Positions 1-7,980 are shown, numbered from the stretch's first letter. The stretch is 64,000 nucleotides of DNA from Westiellopsis prolifica IICB1 (GCF_004323185.1 NZ_NAPS01000005.1:17791-81790); one strand, 5' to 3'. The notes: generated from the letters alone by a model not told the origin. A program made the numbers and translations.

Positions 1-270
1 GCACATCAAGCCTTGGCACTGTCTTGGCCAGAAAATCTCATCCCTATCTTTCAACCTGCTCATAGCCCTCAACTCAACCCAATTGAGCGATTATGGCAGT
101 TTATTAAACGCCAGTTCAAGGGGGAAAACTTTTCTAATTTACAACAACTGCGCCAACGAATTCAACACGAATTAGCTCAAATATCTTCTGAGTTAATCTC
201 CTCTTTGACAAGTTATGATTTCATCCTCGAAGCTCTCTTTCATGAAGCTTTATTCTATGCATCTTCATAG
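1..270 (+). pseudogene. IS630-type transposase, C-terminal part (left edge)
   Basis: The open frame enters from outside the window and encodes the end of an IS630/Tc1-type DDE transposase. Visible are the segment around SWPENLIPIFQP, the conserved LNPIERLW block that carries the last catalytic acidic residue (E), and a helical tail ending FHEALFYASS. A second relic at 20858-21281 has the same blocks, and both are followed by a similar ATTGGTATAA sequence, which probably marks the IS end. Whether the full transposase upstream is intact cannot be seen. The element end lies near 281 and cuts the gene on the opposite strand. Confidence 0.85.
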
Positions 271-500
271 AGAATTGGTATAAAGTGAAATAAGCCGCGA
301 TAAGGGCATCGAAGATTATCATAATTGGGAGTATTTCCACCTTGAACAGGAGCATCATTAATCTCTTTACGGTAGCTATATCCATAGTAGTTATAGATAT
401 AGGAAACACTACCTTGAATATAGTCGCCTTCAATCCGTTCATTATAACTACCCCCTCCAGTATTGACATCGCGGTTTTCAGGCGGGTTCTGCTCTTCCAT
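255..500 (-). pseudogene. N-terminus of a STAND NTPase, cut by the IS630 element
   Basis: The 81-codon frame opens with a low-complexity head and the motif GGSYNERIEGDYIQG (about residues 16-30), which also occurs in the next two genes of the same strand. It then reads CPYRGLFHF at residues 65-73, the hallmark start of the nSTAND/AAA NTPase region that in intact cyanobacterial proteins runs on into a segment like 'EDAxFFFGRE' and a P-loop. Exactly there the frame enters the IS630 end (about 281), reads a few junk residues and stops. I therefore read it as the surviving N-terminus of a large signal-transducing NTPase whose body was displaced or deleted. The function cannot be inferred beyond membership of the neighbouring conflict gene set. 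Confidence 0.7.
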
Positions 501-581
501 ATTTTCGCACGAGCTAATTTTTTAATCTATAGGCTGCAAATTGGCAAACTACGAACTTAGAAGTATGTTAATTCAGTTTCC

Positions 582-1634
582 TTAATCTTGTGCTTCTACT
601 TCCTGCCAGCCTTTGATAGCGCCAACAATAAAAGCACCTGCTGGGTTATCAATAGCTTTTTCAAAAGCAGCTAAACCACCTTCCTTGACCGCATTTACTA
701 CTCGTTTTTTCAAGGTTGGGTTGCTTTCAATTCGATTTATGGCTTCTGCTGCTACTATCATTTGTTGTGATGTAGTAGTGGTTGGGTAAGTTTGCTCTAA
801 TTGTTTTAGTAATAGCTTAATCTCGGCAGCAGCTTCAGCAAGACTTTGGGGCTGTCCTTTCTCGTAGTAGTTACCTTGGATATAGTTACCTTCAATACGC
901 TCGTTATAATTACCACTACCCACATTAATAATTCGTCTATCAGCCATTTTTGCTTTTTTCTCCTTGGAATTAGGTATGAATAAAGTTTTAGAATTATTTC
1001 TAATTTTTATCTTTGGAGTTAAAGACTCTGGTATGCCATTTAAATCAAGGTTATTACAGCCAAATTGAAAAGCATCTGCATAGTTTCTCCCAGCACCAAG
1101 AGCATCATAAAATGCTACCGAGAAATTAATAGCAGCTTTATCTGTAATAGCGCGTTCCATGCCAATAACACAGTCAATATGCTGGTAGATTGCCTCTGCT
1201 TGAGCTTCAGAGTAGCAAGCATTAAGTAGTACACATTCAATTGAGTCTTTACATAACTCAAATAGGGTTGCTAGTGAGTTTGTACTAACTAGTTGCATTT
1301 GACCGGAGTTATTTTCTAAAGCTATGCCACCTGATTGAGAATTTAAACGGATAGCATTGCGCTGATGCTGCTCATAATTATTATTTGAATCTACACCATT
1401 ATTTTTCGTAGCGTGACCAGAAAAATGTACAATTTGTGGTTCATTATCTAATAAAGCACGGCGCAAATCATCAATGCGAACTGCCCATCTGGTAATTAAT
1501 TCAAATTCTTCTCTTGCTCTAGAACGTTCCAATGCAGCTTGGATTTCCCGCACTTCCTCATCTAAACGCAGTTTATTTGTATCTTTGGGATTAGCTGATA
1601 ATATTAAAATTTTTTTCATACTTTTGATAAACAT
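582..1634 (-). CDS. CHAT-domain caspase-like protease with YNERIEGNY motif and helical C-terminus
   Basis: This is a 350-aa protein. Residues about 6-215 form a CHAT (caspase-like) peptidase: the start KILILSANP is typical, the catalytic histidine is H74 in HFSGHA and the nucleophile is C140 in LLNACYS. Residues 239-257 carry the motif GSGNYNERIEGNYIQG, followed by an alpha-helical domain (about 263-345, LAEAAAEIKLLLKQLEQ onward) common at the C-terminus of cyanobacterial multi-domain proteins. CHAT proteases act as effectors that cleave partner proteins, often in cell-death or anti-phage systems; the target here is unknown. The start is either M1 or M6 (1619), the latter leading directly into the first strand. 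It lies between the truncated STAND gene and the pentapeptide gene on the same strand, and shares the motif with both. Confidence 0.85.
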   Translation of the reverse strand: MFIKSMKKILILSANPKDTNKLRLDEEVREIQAALERSRAREEFELITRWAVRIDDLRRALLDNEPQIVHFSGHATKNNGVDSNNNYEQHQRNAIRLNSQSGGIALENNSGQMQLVSTNSLATLFELCKDSIECVLLNACYSEAQAEAIYQHIDCVIGMERAITDKAAINFSVAFYDALGAGRNYADAFQFGCNNLDLNGIPESLTPKIKIRNNSKTLFIPNSKEKKAKMADRRIINVGSGNYNERIEGNYIQGNYYEKGQPQSLAEAAAEIKLLLKQLEQTYPTTTTSQQMIVAAEAINRIESNPTLKKRVVNAVKEGGLAAFEKAIDNPAGAFIVGAIKGWQEVEAQD

Positions 1635-1669
1635 GTAATTTAGAAAATTTAAGTCATCAAAGTATTTTT

Positions 1670-3391
1670 TTATTCAGTTGATTGCTCTCCTTCTAAATAA
1701 TCTCCCTCAAGATAATTACCTTGAATATCCTCGTTGTAATTACCGCTATCCATATTTATGGTGCGATTTTCGGTGTAAAAACTAGGACGCTCTAACGCTG
1801 TCATTACCATATTTGTTAGTCTACGAATTTGTATATTTTTTTCTGCTATTAATGCTCTTAATTCTCCCTCTGGTAAGCCTTTAAGCTGATTATAAGTTTC
1901 AAAATATTCAGCACTTAGTTGAGACTTATCAGCTGTTTGTGTTGTCTTGGCTCTAAGTAAAAACTTATCCTGACCCCGTTTTTCCATTGCCACAATTTCT
2001 AATTCGGCATCTGGGTTATTTTCAGCTAGTTGTTTGAATGCGATCGCGATCGCACGGGGGTCAACGCCTTGGTTATGGTAAAGGTCAAGTGTGTCAACAA
2101 TTGGTTTGATGAAATCACCGAATTCCCCATCTGCAAATACTTCTTCTCGATTATCTGGTTTGCGCCAGGGATCAGGGTTTTCTTTGGTAGGAAGTCGCAT
2201 ATACACATACTCACACCTCACACCATCAAACTTGGTGTCACTGGTGATACCCCAATCTTGAATGTAGGCTCCGGTGAGAGTAGCACCTGTAAAGTCAGTT
2301 GCGTCTAGCTGAGTTTGCTTCAGCTTTGCTCTTGATAAATTAGCGTCCTGCAAATTGGCTTCACTTAAATCTGCACCAATAAAACTAGCATCTGTTAGGT
2401 TAGCTCTTTGTAAGTTCACACCTCGCAGATTGAAACTATCAAAGTTTTTGCCAATTCCAATTCCAGTTGTTAACAACTGCTGCACTTGTGGTTTTTCAAG
2501 ATAACTCGCTCCAACACGGGCAAGGTCAAGTTTTGTAGCTTGGAACCAGCAGGTACAATTTATATTTGCTTTTCTTAAATCTGTGTTCTTGAGCATTGCT
2601 TTTGAGAAATTGGCATCTGTTAAATCCGCACCTCGAAAAATGGTTCCACCAATAGAAGCAAAGCCAATAGCTATTGATTTAATAAAAGCAAATTTTTGCT
2701 CTCCAGCCAATGCTCTTATAGCAGTGTATACACCTAGTATGGTTGCAATTCCAGTAATAGTTACAACTACGACCGTAGCTTGATCTACGATACCAGTAAT
2801 AACTGCAACGGAAGTTCCAACGAGAGTAGAAGCAACAACTCCAGTAATAGTTGTAATTCCAGCTATAGCCATAGCTACAGTCCCAGCTATAGAGACAGCT
2901 ACCACTTCAAGCCCAACCAAAGCAATAGTTACAACTCCAATTATGGCTCCAATAATAGCATCAGCTTCAGGGCCAGATCCTATTCCAACTCCAGCCCCTA
3001 CTACAGTGACTATGATAGCTATGGTTACAGTTACTAACGCTGCTCCTGCTAGCCCACGTAGGATAGTAACAATACAAAAAGTTACTAACAAAAAGAAAAC
3101 AGTCACACTAGTAATAGGTTTCGAGTCTAGATTTGCTAATACTGCTCTAACTCCTAATTCCAATGCAAAACCTGACAGTGCTAAACAAACAAAAGCAATA
3201 TTTAGTAGAAGCACTGCAATATCTGGCTTCAGTCCAGCTTTTACATGACTAAAGTTTGCATTTTTAAGGTTAGCGTTAGTAAAATTTGCACTTCTAATAT
3301 CAGCGTGGCTGAAGTTTGAACCTTGAAGATTTTTATCTTTAAAAGATTGACCTCTAAGATTTTGATGAGAGAAATCTTCAATCATATTCAA
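1670..3391 (-). CDS. Pentapeptide-repeat membrane protein with C-terminal YNEDIQGNY motif
   Basis: A protein of 573 aa. Residues about 8-50 are pentapeptide repeats (A(D/N)LxN pattern). Residues about 53-245 are extremely hydrophobic and rich in V, I, A, G and T, enough for several membrane helices. A second pentapeptide block runs from about 250 to 375. The rest is a hydrophilic helical region, ending with SGNYNEDIQGNYLEGDYLEG, the motif shared with the CHAT and STAND neighbours. The start is TTG at 3391 or, more likely, ATG at 3385; the upstream 83-aa gene stops at 3388, so the two are translationally coupled. A membrane anchor or scaffold for the conflict proteins is plausible but inferred. 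The near-periodic VTITGI/VVTIAL pattern of the core suggests a low-complexity membrane segment rather than a known channel. Confidence 0.75.
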   Translation of the reverse strand: MNMIEDFSHQNLRGQSFKDKNLQGSNFSHADIRSANFTNANLKNANFSHVKAGLKPDIAVLLLNIAFVCLALSGFALELGVRAVLANLDSKPITSVTVFFLLVTFCIVTILRGLAGAALVTVTIAIIVTVVGAGVGIGSGPEADAIIGAIIGVVTIALVGLEVVAVSIAGTVAMAIAGITTITGVVASTLVGTSVAVITGIVDQATVVVVTITGIATILGVYTAIRALAGEQKFAFIKSIAIGFASIGGTIFRGADLTDANFSKAMLKNTDLRKANINCTCWFQATKLDLARVGASYLEKPQVQQLLTTGIGIGKNFDSFNLRGVNLQRANLTDASFIGADLSEANLQDANLSRAKLKQTQLDATDFTGATLTGAYIQDWGITSDTKFDGVRCEYVYMRLPTKENPDPWRKPDNREEVFADGEFGDFIKPIVDTLDLYHNQGVDPRAIAIAFKQLAENNPDAELEIVAMEKRGQDKFLLRAKTTQTADKSQLSAEYFETYNQLKGLPEGELRALIAEKNIQIRRLTNMVMTALERPSFYTENRTINMDSGNYNEDIQGNYLEGDYLEGEQSTE

Positions 3392-3639
3392 TTATCTTCA
3401 GTACATTTAACTTCTAAACGTCCATTCTCCCATTTAAAATTACATATTAAACGAAGTGGAAGGTCTGGATTAGATAATGACATTTCAATACTATTTGACA
3501 TCTTCAGCTTGTCTAACTCCTTATTCAGAATAGGCTCATCTATTCCATGCTTTTCAAGCACATTGTTAAAGTCAGTTAAAAAATCATAAATTTTTGACTT
3601 TGATTGGTCTTGAGGTTGCTGATTTTTTTGGTTGTCCAT
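3388..3639 (-). CDS. Small hypothetical protein (83 aa)
   Basis: It starts MDNQKNQQ with a glutamine- and lysine-rich head, followed by amphipathic helices (IYDFLTDFNNVLEKHG) and a short beta-like end (LRLICNFKWENGRLEVKC). Its stop codon overlaps the start region of the pentapeptide gene downstream, so the two are co-transcribed and probably translationally coupled. I recognise no family. As the first gene of the conflict operon it could be a small sensor or regulator, but that is only position-based inference. Confidence 0.6.
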   Translation of the reverse strand: MDNQKNQQPQDQSKSKIYDFLTDFNNVLEKHGIDEPILNKELDKLKMSNSIEMSLSNPDLPLRLICNFKWENGRLEVKCTEDN

Positions 3640-4049
3640 AGTTTTTCTCGTTTATAAAAAATAATTTTGACAAAATTATGGATTGTAGGCAGACTTACAC
3701 GTTCACAAGTATAGTAAAAATTTACACTTTCAAGGTTTTGACCTCTACACGGAGATTTTGTCCACAGAAGTCTAGAGGCATAATTTGAAGCAGAATATGG
3801 ACTTAATCTTCTTATACAGGAACAGGACGAAATTTTCCTGAATTTTCACTTTAAATTCCACAACAACACGCCTCTAGCTGTTCTGCTTCACTGTTAGAAC
3901 ACGCAATTGGAGTGCGATCGCTCTGGTTAAATTCAATTTTTAGAGTGGCGATCGCATAGCGTGCCGGATGGCATATCGCACTCCAACAGATAATGACAAC
4001 ACCCAACTTATTAAAAAGGCGACCAACTCGTGCGATCGCCTGAATTTAC
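3640..4049. other. Intergenic stretch, no gene supported
   Basis: About 410 bases without a convincing frame. It must contain the promoter of the leftward 3388-3639 operon. Several GCGATCGC/GCGATCGCA sites lie at 3917-4038. Confidence 0.5.
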
Positions 4050-4208
4050 CTATTTCTTTTGAGCAGGAGGTTGTAACAAAGAAGCAAACTTATCCTTCAA
4101 GTCCTCACTTACCTTGGGGGCTTGAATTGGCTGAAGCAAATTTTCGCTTATCTTGGGGGTTTGAATTGGCTGAAGCAAATTTTCAGAAAAGGGAGTATTT
4201 TTATTCAT
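4050..4208 (-). CDS. Small protein (52 aa) with two 13-residue repeats
   Basis: The reverse strand reads from ATG (4208) to TAG (4050) without interruption. It contains two copies of SENLLQPIQxPK(I/V), followed by SEDLKDKFASLLQPPAQKK. The two DNA copies (4108-4146 and 4147-4185, 39 nt each, about 36 matches) differ mostly at synonymous or conservative positions, and the third, shorter unit looks like a diverged copy, which favours the reverse frame being the coding one. I see no strong ribosome binding site and no known domain. It could be a small docking or adaptor peptide. Confidence 0.5.
   Translation of the reverse strand: MNKNTPFSENLLQPIQTPKISENLLQPIQAPKVSEDLKDKFASLLQPPAQKK
4108..4185. 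repeat. Tandem 39-bp duplication
   Basis: Two adjacent 39-nt units with about three differences. They lie inside, and in frame with, the small reverse-strand gene at 4050-4208, where each encodes a 13-residue repeat. Confidence 0.8.
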
Positions 4209-4341
4209 AGCAAGTTCAACACACAATTTTTTATCTTCTAAAAATTATTCTATTTTTGTGTCCATACCAAGGTAATCACGCTTGAAGGCGATCGCTTTTT
4301 CTCATGGTGTGGCGTACTTAATAGGTTGATAGTCGTTTGAT

Positions 4342-4557
4342 TCATCCGTCCTCTTTAGCCTTCTTAGCTTTGGAGGAGGTTTTTTGTTTTTCTGGAAATT
4401 CGCCACCTTCTTTAGCCTGTCTAATACCAATTTCAATCAAAAAAGCTGCTAGGTTGGCTGTTGGCCTGCCTTGTGCATCTGCCAACGCCTCTAAATCATC
4501 AAATACTGAGTCCGGAAGAGTTACAGTAAATCGTTTGCTCACGTCACCATTTATCAT
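4342..4557 (-). CDS. Ribbon-helix-helix (CopG/Arc-type) protein
   Basis: 71 aa. The pattern KRFTVTLPDSVFDDLEALADAQGRPTANLAAFLIEIG fits a ribbon-helix-helix DNA-binding fold: a short beta strand with alternating residues (RFTVTL), then two helices separated by a GRPTAN turn. The lysine-rich tail (KQKTSSKAKKAKEDG) is hydrophilic. Such proteins are antitoxins, plasmid copy-control proteins or transcriptional repressors. No toxin gene is adjacent, so this is an orphan regulator or a relic of a mobile module. Confidence 0.7.
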   Translation of the reverse strand: MINGDVSKRFTVTLPDSVFDDLEALADAQGRPTANLAAFLIEIGIRQAKEGGEFPEKQKTSSKAKKAKEDG

Positions 4558-4699
4558 CGCTTTCGCATCCTATAGTACGCCTTTAGATTCGCCAGTCTCC
4601 CAAAAACATCTTTAAAGATGCTTTATAGATTCTAATTGTATGCTGAATGAGCTACGATATAAGACAGTTGCAGTGTTGTTGCTGTAACAAAGGAAAGAA

Positions 4700-4741
4700 G
4701 CGCGATCTCCCTTGATCGCGCCCCCGGTGCTGACACACCGG
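4700..4741 (+). promoter_or_regulatory. Two consecutive hairpins in the leader of the 4789 gene
   Basis: Two perfect inverted repeats stand back to back: GCGCGATC/GATCGCGC (8-bp stem, 6-nt loop, 4700-4721) and CCGGTG/CACCGG (6-bp stem, 6-nt loop, 4724-4741). No T-run follows either one, so a simple intrinsic terminator is unlikely. They lie 47 nt before the ATG at 4789, with GTAGGAGGGC as a strong ribosome binding site between. A structured 5' leader or a repeat element are both possible. Confidence 0.5.
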
Positions 4742-4788
4742 AGGACTTCCCAACCCACAGATGTTGCCTGTAGGAGGGCTATTAAATT

Positions 4789-5316
4789 ATGTCAAATATT
4801 GTTATTAAATTAACTAGTTCAAAAAATTACAGAGCTAGCGGAAGAATTGCACGTCTCATCAGTGTCGGCGTAGCGATCGCCTTTTCTTGTGTTAATTTTC
4901 ACTTCATAGGTCGTGACGAATTCTCCACCGTCAATAAAGTCCCCATCTCCATTTCTGTAGGAGACTCAGCCAAAGCAAACCCAGCGTTAGCACCCTTAGC
5001 CCCAGCTATATGTGCTACTGGCGCTGGTTGTGTAGTTTTGTTGACTGTTACTGTAACTGGTGTCATTACATACTATGTATGGCAGCATCGCTCTAACAAT
5101 AAGAGAATTCTTGCTGACAAATCCGGAAATTCAGTACTGAAAAAGTACGAAGATTTCATAGATGACAACGACCCCAGATATCAGGGGAAAGATGCAACTC
5201 AAGCTAATTCTCCTCAAGAATGTTCTCAAATCGCGAAAAGTTTAGGGAGAGAATTATTAGGTACAGTCAAAAAAGACAAAGGTGGGGTAATTTCTTGGGT
5301 GTGTGTATTTAATTAA
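4789..5316 (+). CDS. Hypothetical membrane or exported protein (175 aa)
   Basis: A positively charged head (SSKNYRASGRIAR) is followed by a hydrophobic stretch (LISVGVAIAFSCVNFHFI), as in a signal peptide or anchor. A second, alanine-proline-rich hydrophobic segment (about 64-98, containing CATGAGC and VVLLTVTVTGVITYYVW) is a likely membrane helix. The C-terminal 75 residues are hydrophilic with two cysteines. I recognise no family. It has a strong GGAGGG ribosome site and is followed after 11 nt by a small acidic gene, an arrangement also seen in effector-immunity pairs; this reading is inference. Confidence 0.6.
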   Translation: MSNIVIKLTSSKNYRASGRIARLISVGVAIAFSCVNFHFIGRDEFSTVNKVPISISVGDSAKANPALAPLAPAICATGAGCVVLLTVTVTGVITYYVWQHRSNNKRILADKSGNSVLKKYEDFIDDNDPRYQGKDATQANSPQECSQIAKSLGRELLGTVKKDKGGVISWVCVFN

Positions 5317-5327
5317 GGAGTTAAAGA

Positions 5328-5666
5328 ATGCAATCATTAGATACTTGCTCAGACTGGGTAAAAGACTGGGAAAACTCAGTGGCGATATTGCACTATCACA
5401 ATTCACAGCGATTTGATAAATACTTGAATATACGCTGTGATAAGCGTGAAGGCTCACCAGAAGAGTACATTAACAAATACTCTTTCTTTGACGAAGACAC
5501 CAACGCAAGGTATGTAGCTCGTTGCTTTGAAATAATTGACAACAATGAAAACAATTTGGAATTATTTCAACAAATAAGTAACGAAGCAGAGGGTGTCCCA
5601 ATCAGTGAAATCTGGAAAATTTTCTTTGAAGTAGATCAAGTGGAGGCAATTTTACTTAATAAATAA
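5328..5666 (+). CDS. Small acidic hypothetical protein (112 aa)
   Basis: A soluble acidic protein with aromatic-rich helices (DWVKDWENSVAILHYH; YINKYSFFDEDTNARYVARCFEIID). It has no signal peptide or membrane segment. It begins 11 nt after the preceding gene with its own AAGGAG site, so the two form an operon. No family recognised; size, acidity and position would suit an immunity-like or partner protein, but nothing in the sequence proves it. Confidence 0.55.
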   Translation: MQSLDTCSDWVKDWENSVAILHYHNSQRFDKYLNIRCDKREGSPEEYINKYSFFDEDTNARYVARCFEIIDNNENNLELFQQISNEAEGVPISEIWKIFFEVDQVEAILLNK

Positions 5667-5778
5667 AGCTCGAATTCCAACTACTAAATTTTGAGGTGGG
5701 CATAGTTGCTCACCTTTATTTTTAGCGATCGCCCTCACAAATTGGGAATCCTAAACCTAGATTAGTAAGGAGCTAGCT

Positions 5779-6432
5779 ATGGACACAAAAGAGGATTTTC
5801 AATTCTTAGAGGAAAGTGTTGCTATAAAGCACAATCCCAAATTTGGGCAAAGAGAATACTTAGTAATACAAACATACCCCATTGGTAAAACAATTAGGGT
5901 AATTTACCGTAGCTACGATTACCAAGAAGCGGAACAACAATGTAATTTAGAAAATCTTGCAAATGATTATTGTTCTTTTGCAACAACGGTTTATTATGAC
6001 GGTAAACTCTGGGTTCCAAGTGTTCTAACTGGAATACCATCCAAAATTTCTGAGCAGCAATTCTGGGAGATTCACGATTATTATAAAAAAGTTAGTAATG
6101 ATTTAAATATAGATGGTGAGATAGAGATTCACAATTGTAGTTATCCATACTTTTATTCACTCAAAACAGATAATTTACGTGAATACTGGCAACCTCTAAC
6201 TTGCTTGAAAGATGATTATGGCAGGGATATAGATGTATGTCCTAACTGTGGGTGTAATTTAGTGGAGTATGACTATGAAGATTTGGAAGAAGATGAAGAT
6301 ATTCCCTTAGCCTGTAAGGGATGCAGTAATTATCATGGCGAATTTTATAAAGATATTCACTTAGTCTGTGGGATACATCCCTATGGCTGGCTAAATGACG
6401 GGAATTGCCCAGATTTTGAAGTAATCGTGTAG
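5779..6432 (+). CDS. Hypothetical protein with zinc-ribbon-like CPNC...CKGC
   Basis: 217 aa. The first 150 residues are mixed alpha/beta and rich in tyrosine, with no family I recognise. From about 155 it reads DVCPNCGCNL, an acidic linker (DYEDLEEDEDIP), then ACKGCSNYHG, the spacing of a small zinc ribbon. A good AGGAG site precedes the ATG. The gene stands alone between other small unknown genes. Confidence 0.55.
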   Translation: MDTKEDFQFLEESVAIKHNPKFGQREYLVIQTYPIGKTIRVIYRSYDYQEAEQQCNLENLANDYCSFATTVYYDGKLWVPSVLTGIPSKISEQQFWEIHDYYKKVSNDLNIDGEIEIHNCSYPYFYSLKTDNLREYWQPLTCLKDDYGRDIDVCPNCGCNLVEYDYEDLEEDEDIPLACKGCSNYHGEFYKDIHLVCGIHPYGWLNDGNCPDFEVIV

Positions 6433-6465
6433 CGATCGCATCCTAACTATTACTAATTTCCTCGC

Positions 6466-6657
6466 TTGTATATGAAAGCGCGAAAGATAACTGCAACATT
6501 TAAATACTGTAATTCAGGTAAACAGGAGGAAAAGACAGTTAATTGTCTGTTTGATGAACGAGCCGAAGAGTACGAGTTAACAAAAGTTTATGTGGTCGAG
6601 TTTGGTTGTGAACTAGTTTTTTCTAAGACTGATAACACATTTTTGGTTAATGATTAG
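6466..6657 (+). CDS. Small hypothetical protein (63 aa)
   Basis: Short mixed-strand protein; the likelier start is the ATG at 6472 (MKARKITATF) rather than the TTG at 6466. It begins about 35 nt after the preceding stop and could share its transcript. No domain recognised. Confidence 0.4.
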   Translation: MYMKARKITATFKYCNSGKQEEKTVNCLFDERAEEYELTKVYVVEFGCELVFSKTDNTFLVND

Positions 6658-6754
6658 TCATCAAGCGATCGCCCATTGGTATAATATTAGCAAATAACTA
6701 ATACTAGATTAAATTATTTAGTGCAAAATTAATTAACCAATTAGAGAAATATTT

Positions 6755-6979
6755 ATGGATAATAATGAATTAATAAAAGCTCTCGATAGAATATTTAGAC
6801 AGCTTTACTACCTAAATATCAAAATAGCAGCTTTTAGTTTATTGCTCGTGGGACTTTTCACTATTGCTATTAATTTTTATAGTTCTCTAAATATTGTCAG
6901 TATTCTTGGTGCTTCTTTGGGATTGTTAGCTGCTTTTATTGCCTTAGTACTTATGCTTAAAACTAATAAGCTTAATTAG
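6755..6979 (+). CDS. Small membrane protein, two helices (74 aa)
   Basis: A charged amphipathic head (MDNNELIKALDRIFRQL) is followed by two hydrophobic helices (about 22-42 and 46-68) and a short basic end. The family is not recognised. An AGAGAAATATTT site precedes the ATG. Confidence 0.5.
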   Translation: MDNNELIKALDRIFRQLYYLNIKIAAFSLLLVGLFTIAINFYSSLNIVSILGASLGLLAAFIALVLMLKTNKLN

Positions 6980-7141
6980 ATGTTTGTTGAAAATTAAAAA
7001 TTGCAGAAATCTTTTATAGTAGAAGTTTACAGACGTTCATATTCGGTATCTTATCGGAACTAGAGGGCGATCGCTCCCTTCAATTAATCCCACCCTTGAT
7101 TATTTCCAGTTCTAGGGGATAATAATCAACTTGTTGCTACA

Positions 7142-7744
7142 TTGCCCGTGACGACCTTGGAAAACAACCAGCTAAACCTATTTTCTGACGTGATACTTAC
7201 ACCAGCGCACAGAGCAGAAACACTGGTGATGAGCCACAATGCTTTGGTGCAGTGGAAATCTCAAATTTTGGACTATCAGCAGCGAGTGAGGCAGAGCAAG
7301 CCACCTCAGCAGGTGACATTATTTGACATTGCCCCAAACCACTGCGACCCAGACCAGATTGATCCGTTGCAGTTACAGGTGCGTAGACGCGAAGCGGCTT
7401 GTCGTCAGACATCGCTCTCGTTTTGGAGGATGCCGACGGACAGCCCTGGGGACAGTTGTCTGTACTTTGTAGTTGATAATGCTGCTTCCTTAGTGCTGTA
7501 TGTGGGTGAAACCTGCCGCTCTAACAAGCGCTGGAAGGGCATACACGATTGCAAAGATTACATCGCCAGCTATCAAGACTTGCATTATCAGTATGGCTTA
7601 AAGACTGCGGTTAATATTGCGTTTTGGTGGAACGCGCCTAATGACAGAAAAGCTAGGCAACAGTTGGAGCAGGCATTAATTCAAAAGTGGAAGTCCCCAT
7701 TTAACAAGGAAATGTGGGAGAGATGGGGGCAACCGTTTGGCTAA
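7142..7744 (+). CDS. GIY-YIG-like nuclease domain protein
   Basis: 200 aa. The second half shows a GIY-YIG-like core: LYFVVDNAA, then LVLYVGETCRSNKRWKG, and near the end a helix with a glutamate (QLEQALIQKWKSPFNKE). Such proteins are DNA-cutting or repair enzymes, but the match to the canonical motifs is only partial. The start is TTG (7142) or GTG (7148). Residues about 80-92 (RRREAACRQT) are encoded by a small dispersed repeat also found at 42404-42432, here apparently inserted in frame. Confidence 0.6.
   Translation: MPVTTLENNQLNLFSDVILTPAHRAETLVMSHNALVQWKSQILDYQQRVRQSKPPQQVTLFDIAPNHCDPDQIDPLQLQVRRREAACRQTSLSFWRMPTDSPGDSCLYFVVDNAASLVLYVGETCRSNKRWKGIHDCKDYIASYQDLHYQYGLKTAVNIAFWWNAPNDRKARQQLEQALIQKWKSPFNKEMWERWGQPFG
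7382..7404. repeat. Small dispersed repeat inside the GIY-YIG-like gene
   Basis: The sequence CGTAGACGCGAAGCGGCTT is the reverse complement of the core inserted at 42404-42432. It lies in frame in the 7142-7744 gene, a behaviour known for the small dispersed repeats of Nostoc. Confidence 0.6.
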
Positions 7745-7776
7745 ACTTTTGATGCTGAAATATAAGGCTTACTGAA

Positions 7777-7980
7777 ATGTCCGACAATTTTCCCTTCTCC
7801 AATCCTGAGCAACAGCACCAATGGCATCAGGGTATAGACAACGCCAACCGCAATAATATTTTCTGCCACTGTCGTGCCTGCGGCTATGAGTGGATGGATT
7901 CAACATTTGATGCTGTATGTACTAGATGTAACAGCAAAGACATAGAAAGTATCTCAGCTTGGCAGTTTCCAGATGATTGA
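7777..7980 (+). CDS. Small zinc-ribbon protein (67 aa)
   Basis: Two CxxC knuckles (CRACGYEW and CTRCNSKDI) separated by 15 residues give a typical zinc ribbon. The N-terminus is polar (NPEQQHQWHQG). It starts 32 nt after the GIY-YIG-like gene on the same strand and may be co-transcribed. Function unknown. Confidence 0.6.
   Translation: MSDNFPFSNPEQQHQWHQGIDNANRNNIFCHCRACGYEWMDSTFDAVCTRCNSKDIESISAWQFPDD

Noticed and set aside
2583-3248. Several forward frames over the pentapeptide gene
   Set aside because: Shadows of the low-complexity hydrophobic core on the opposite strand.
3968-4210. Forward frame with two LAEANF repeats
   Set aside because: It is the antisense of the small reverse-strand gene at 4050-4208, whose frame is more protein-like and ends naturally.
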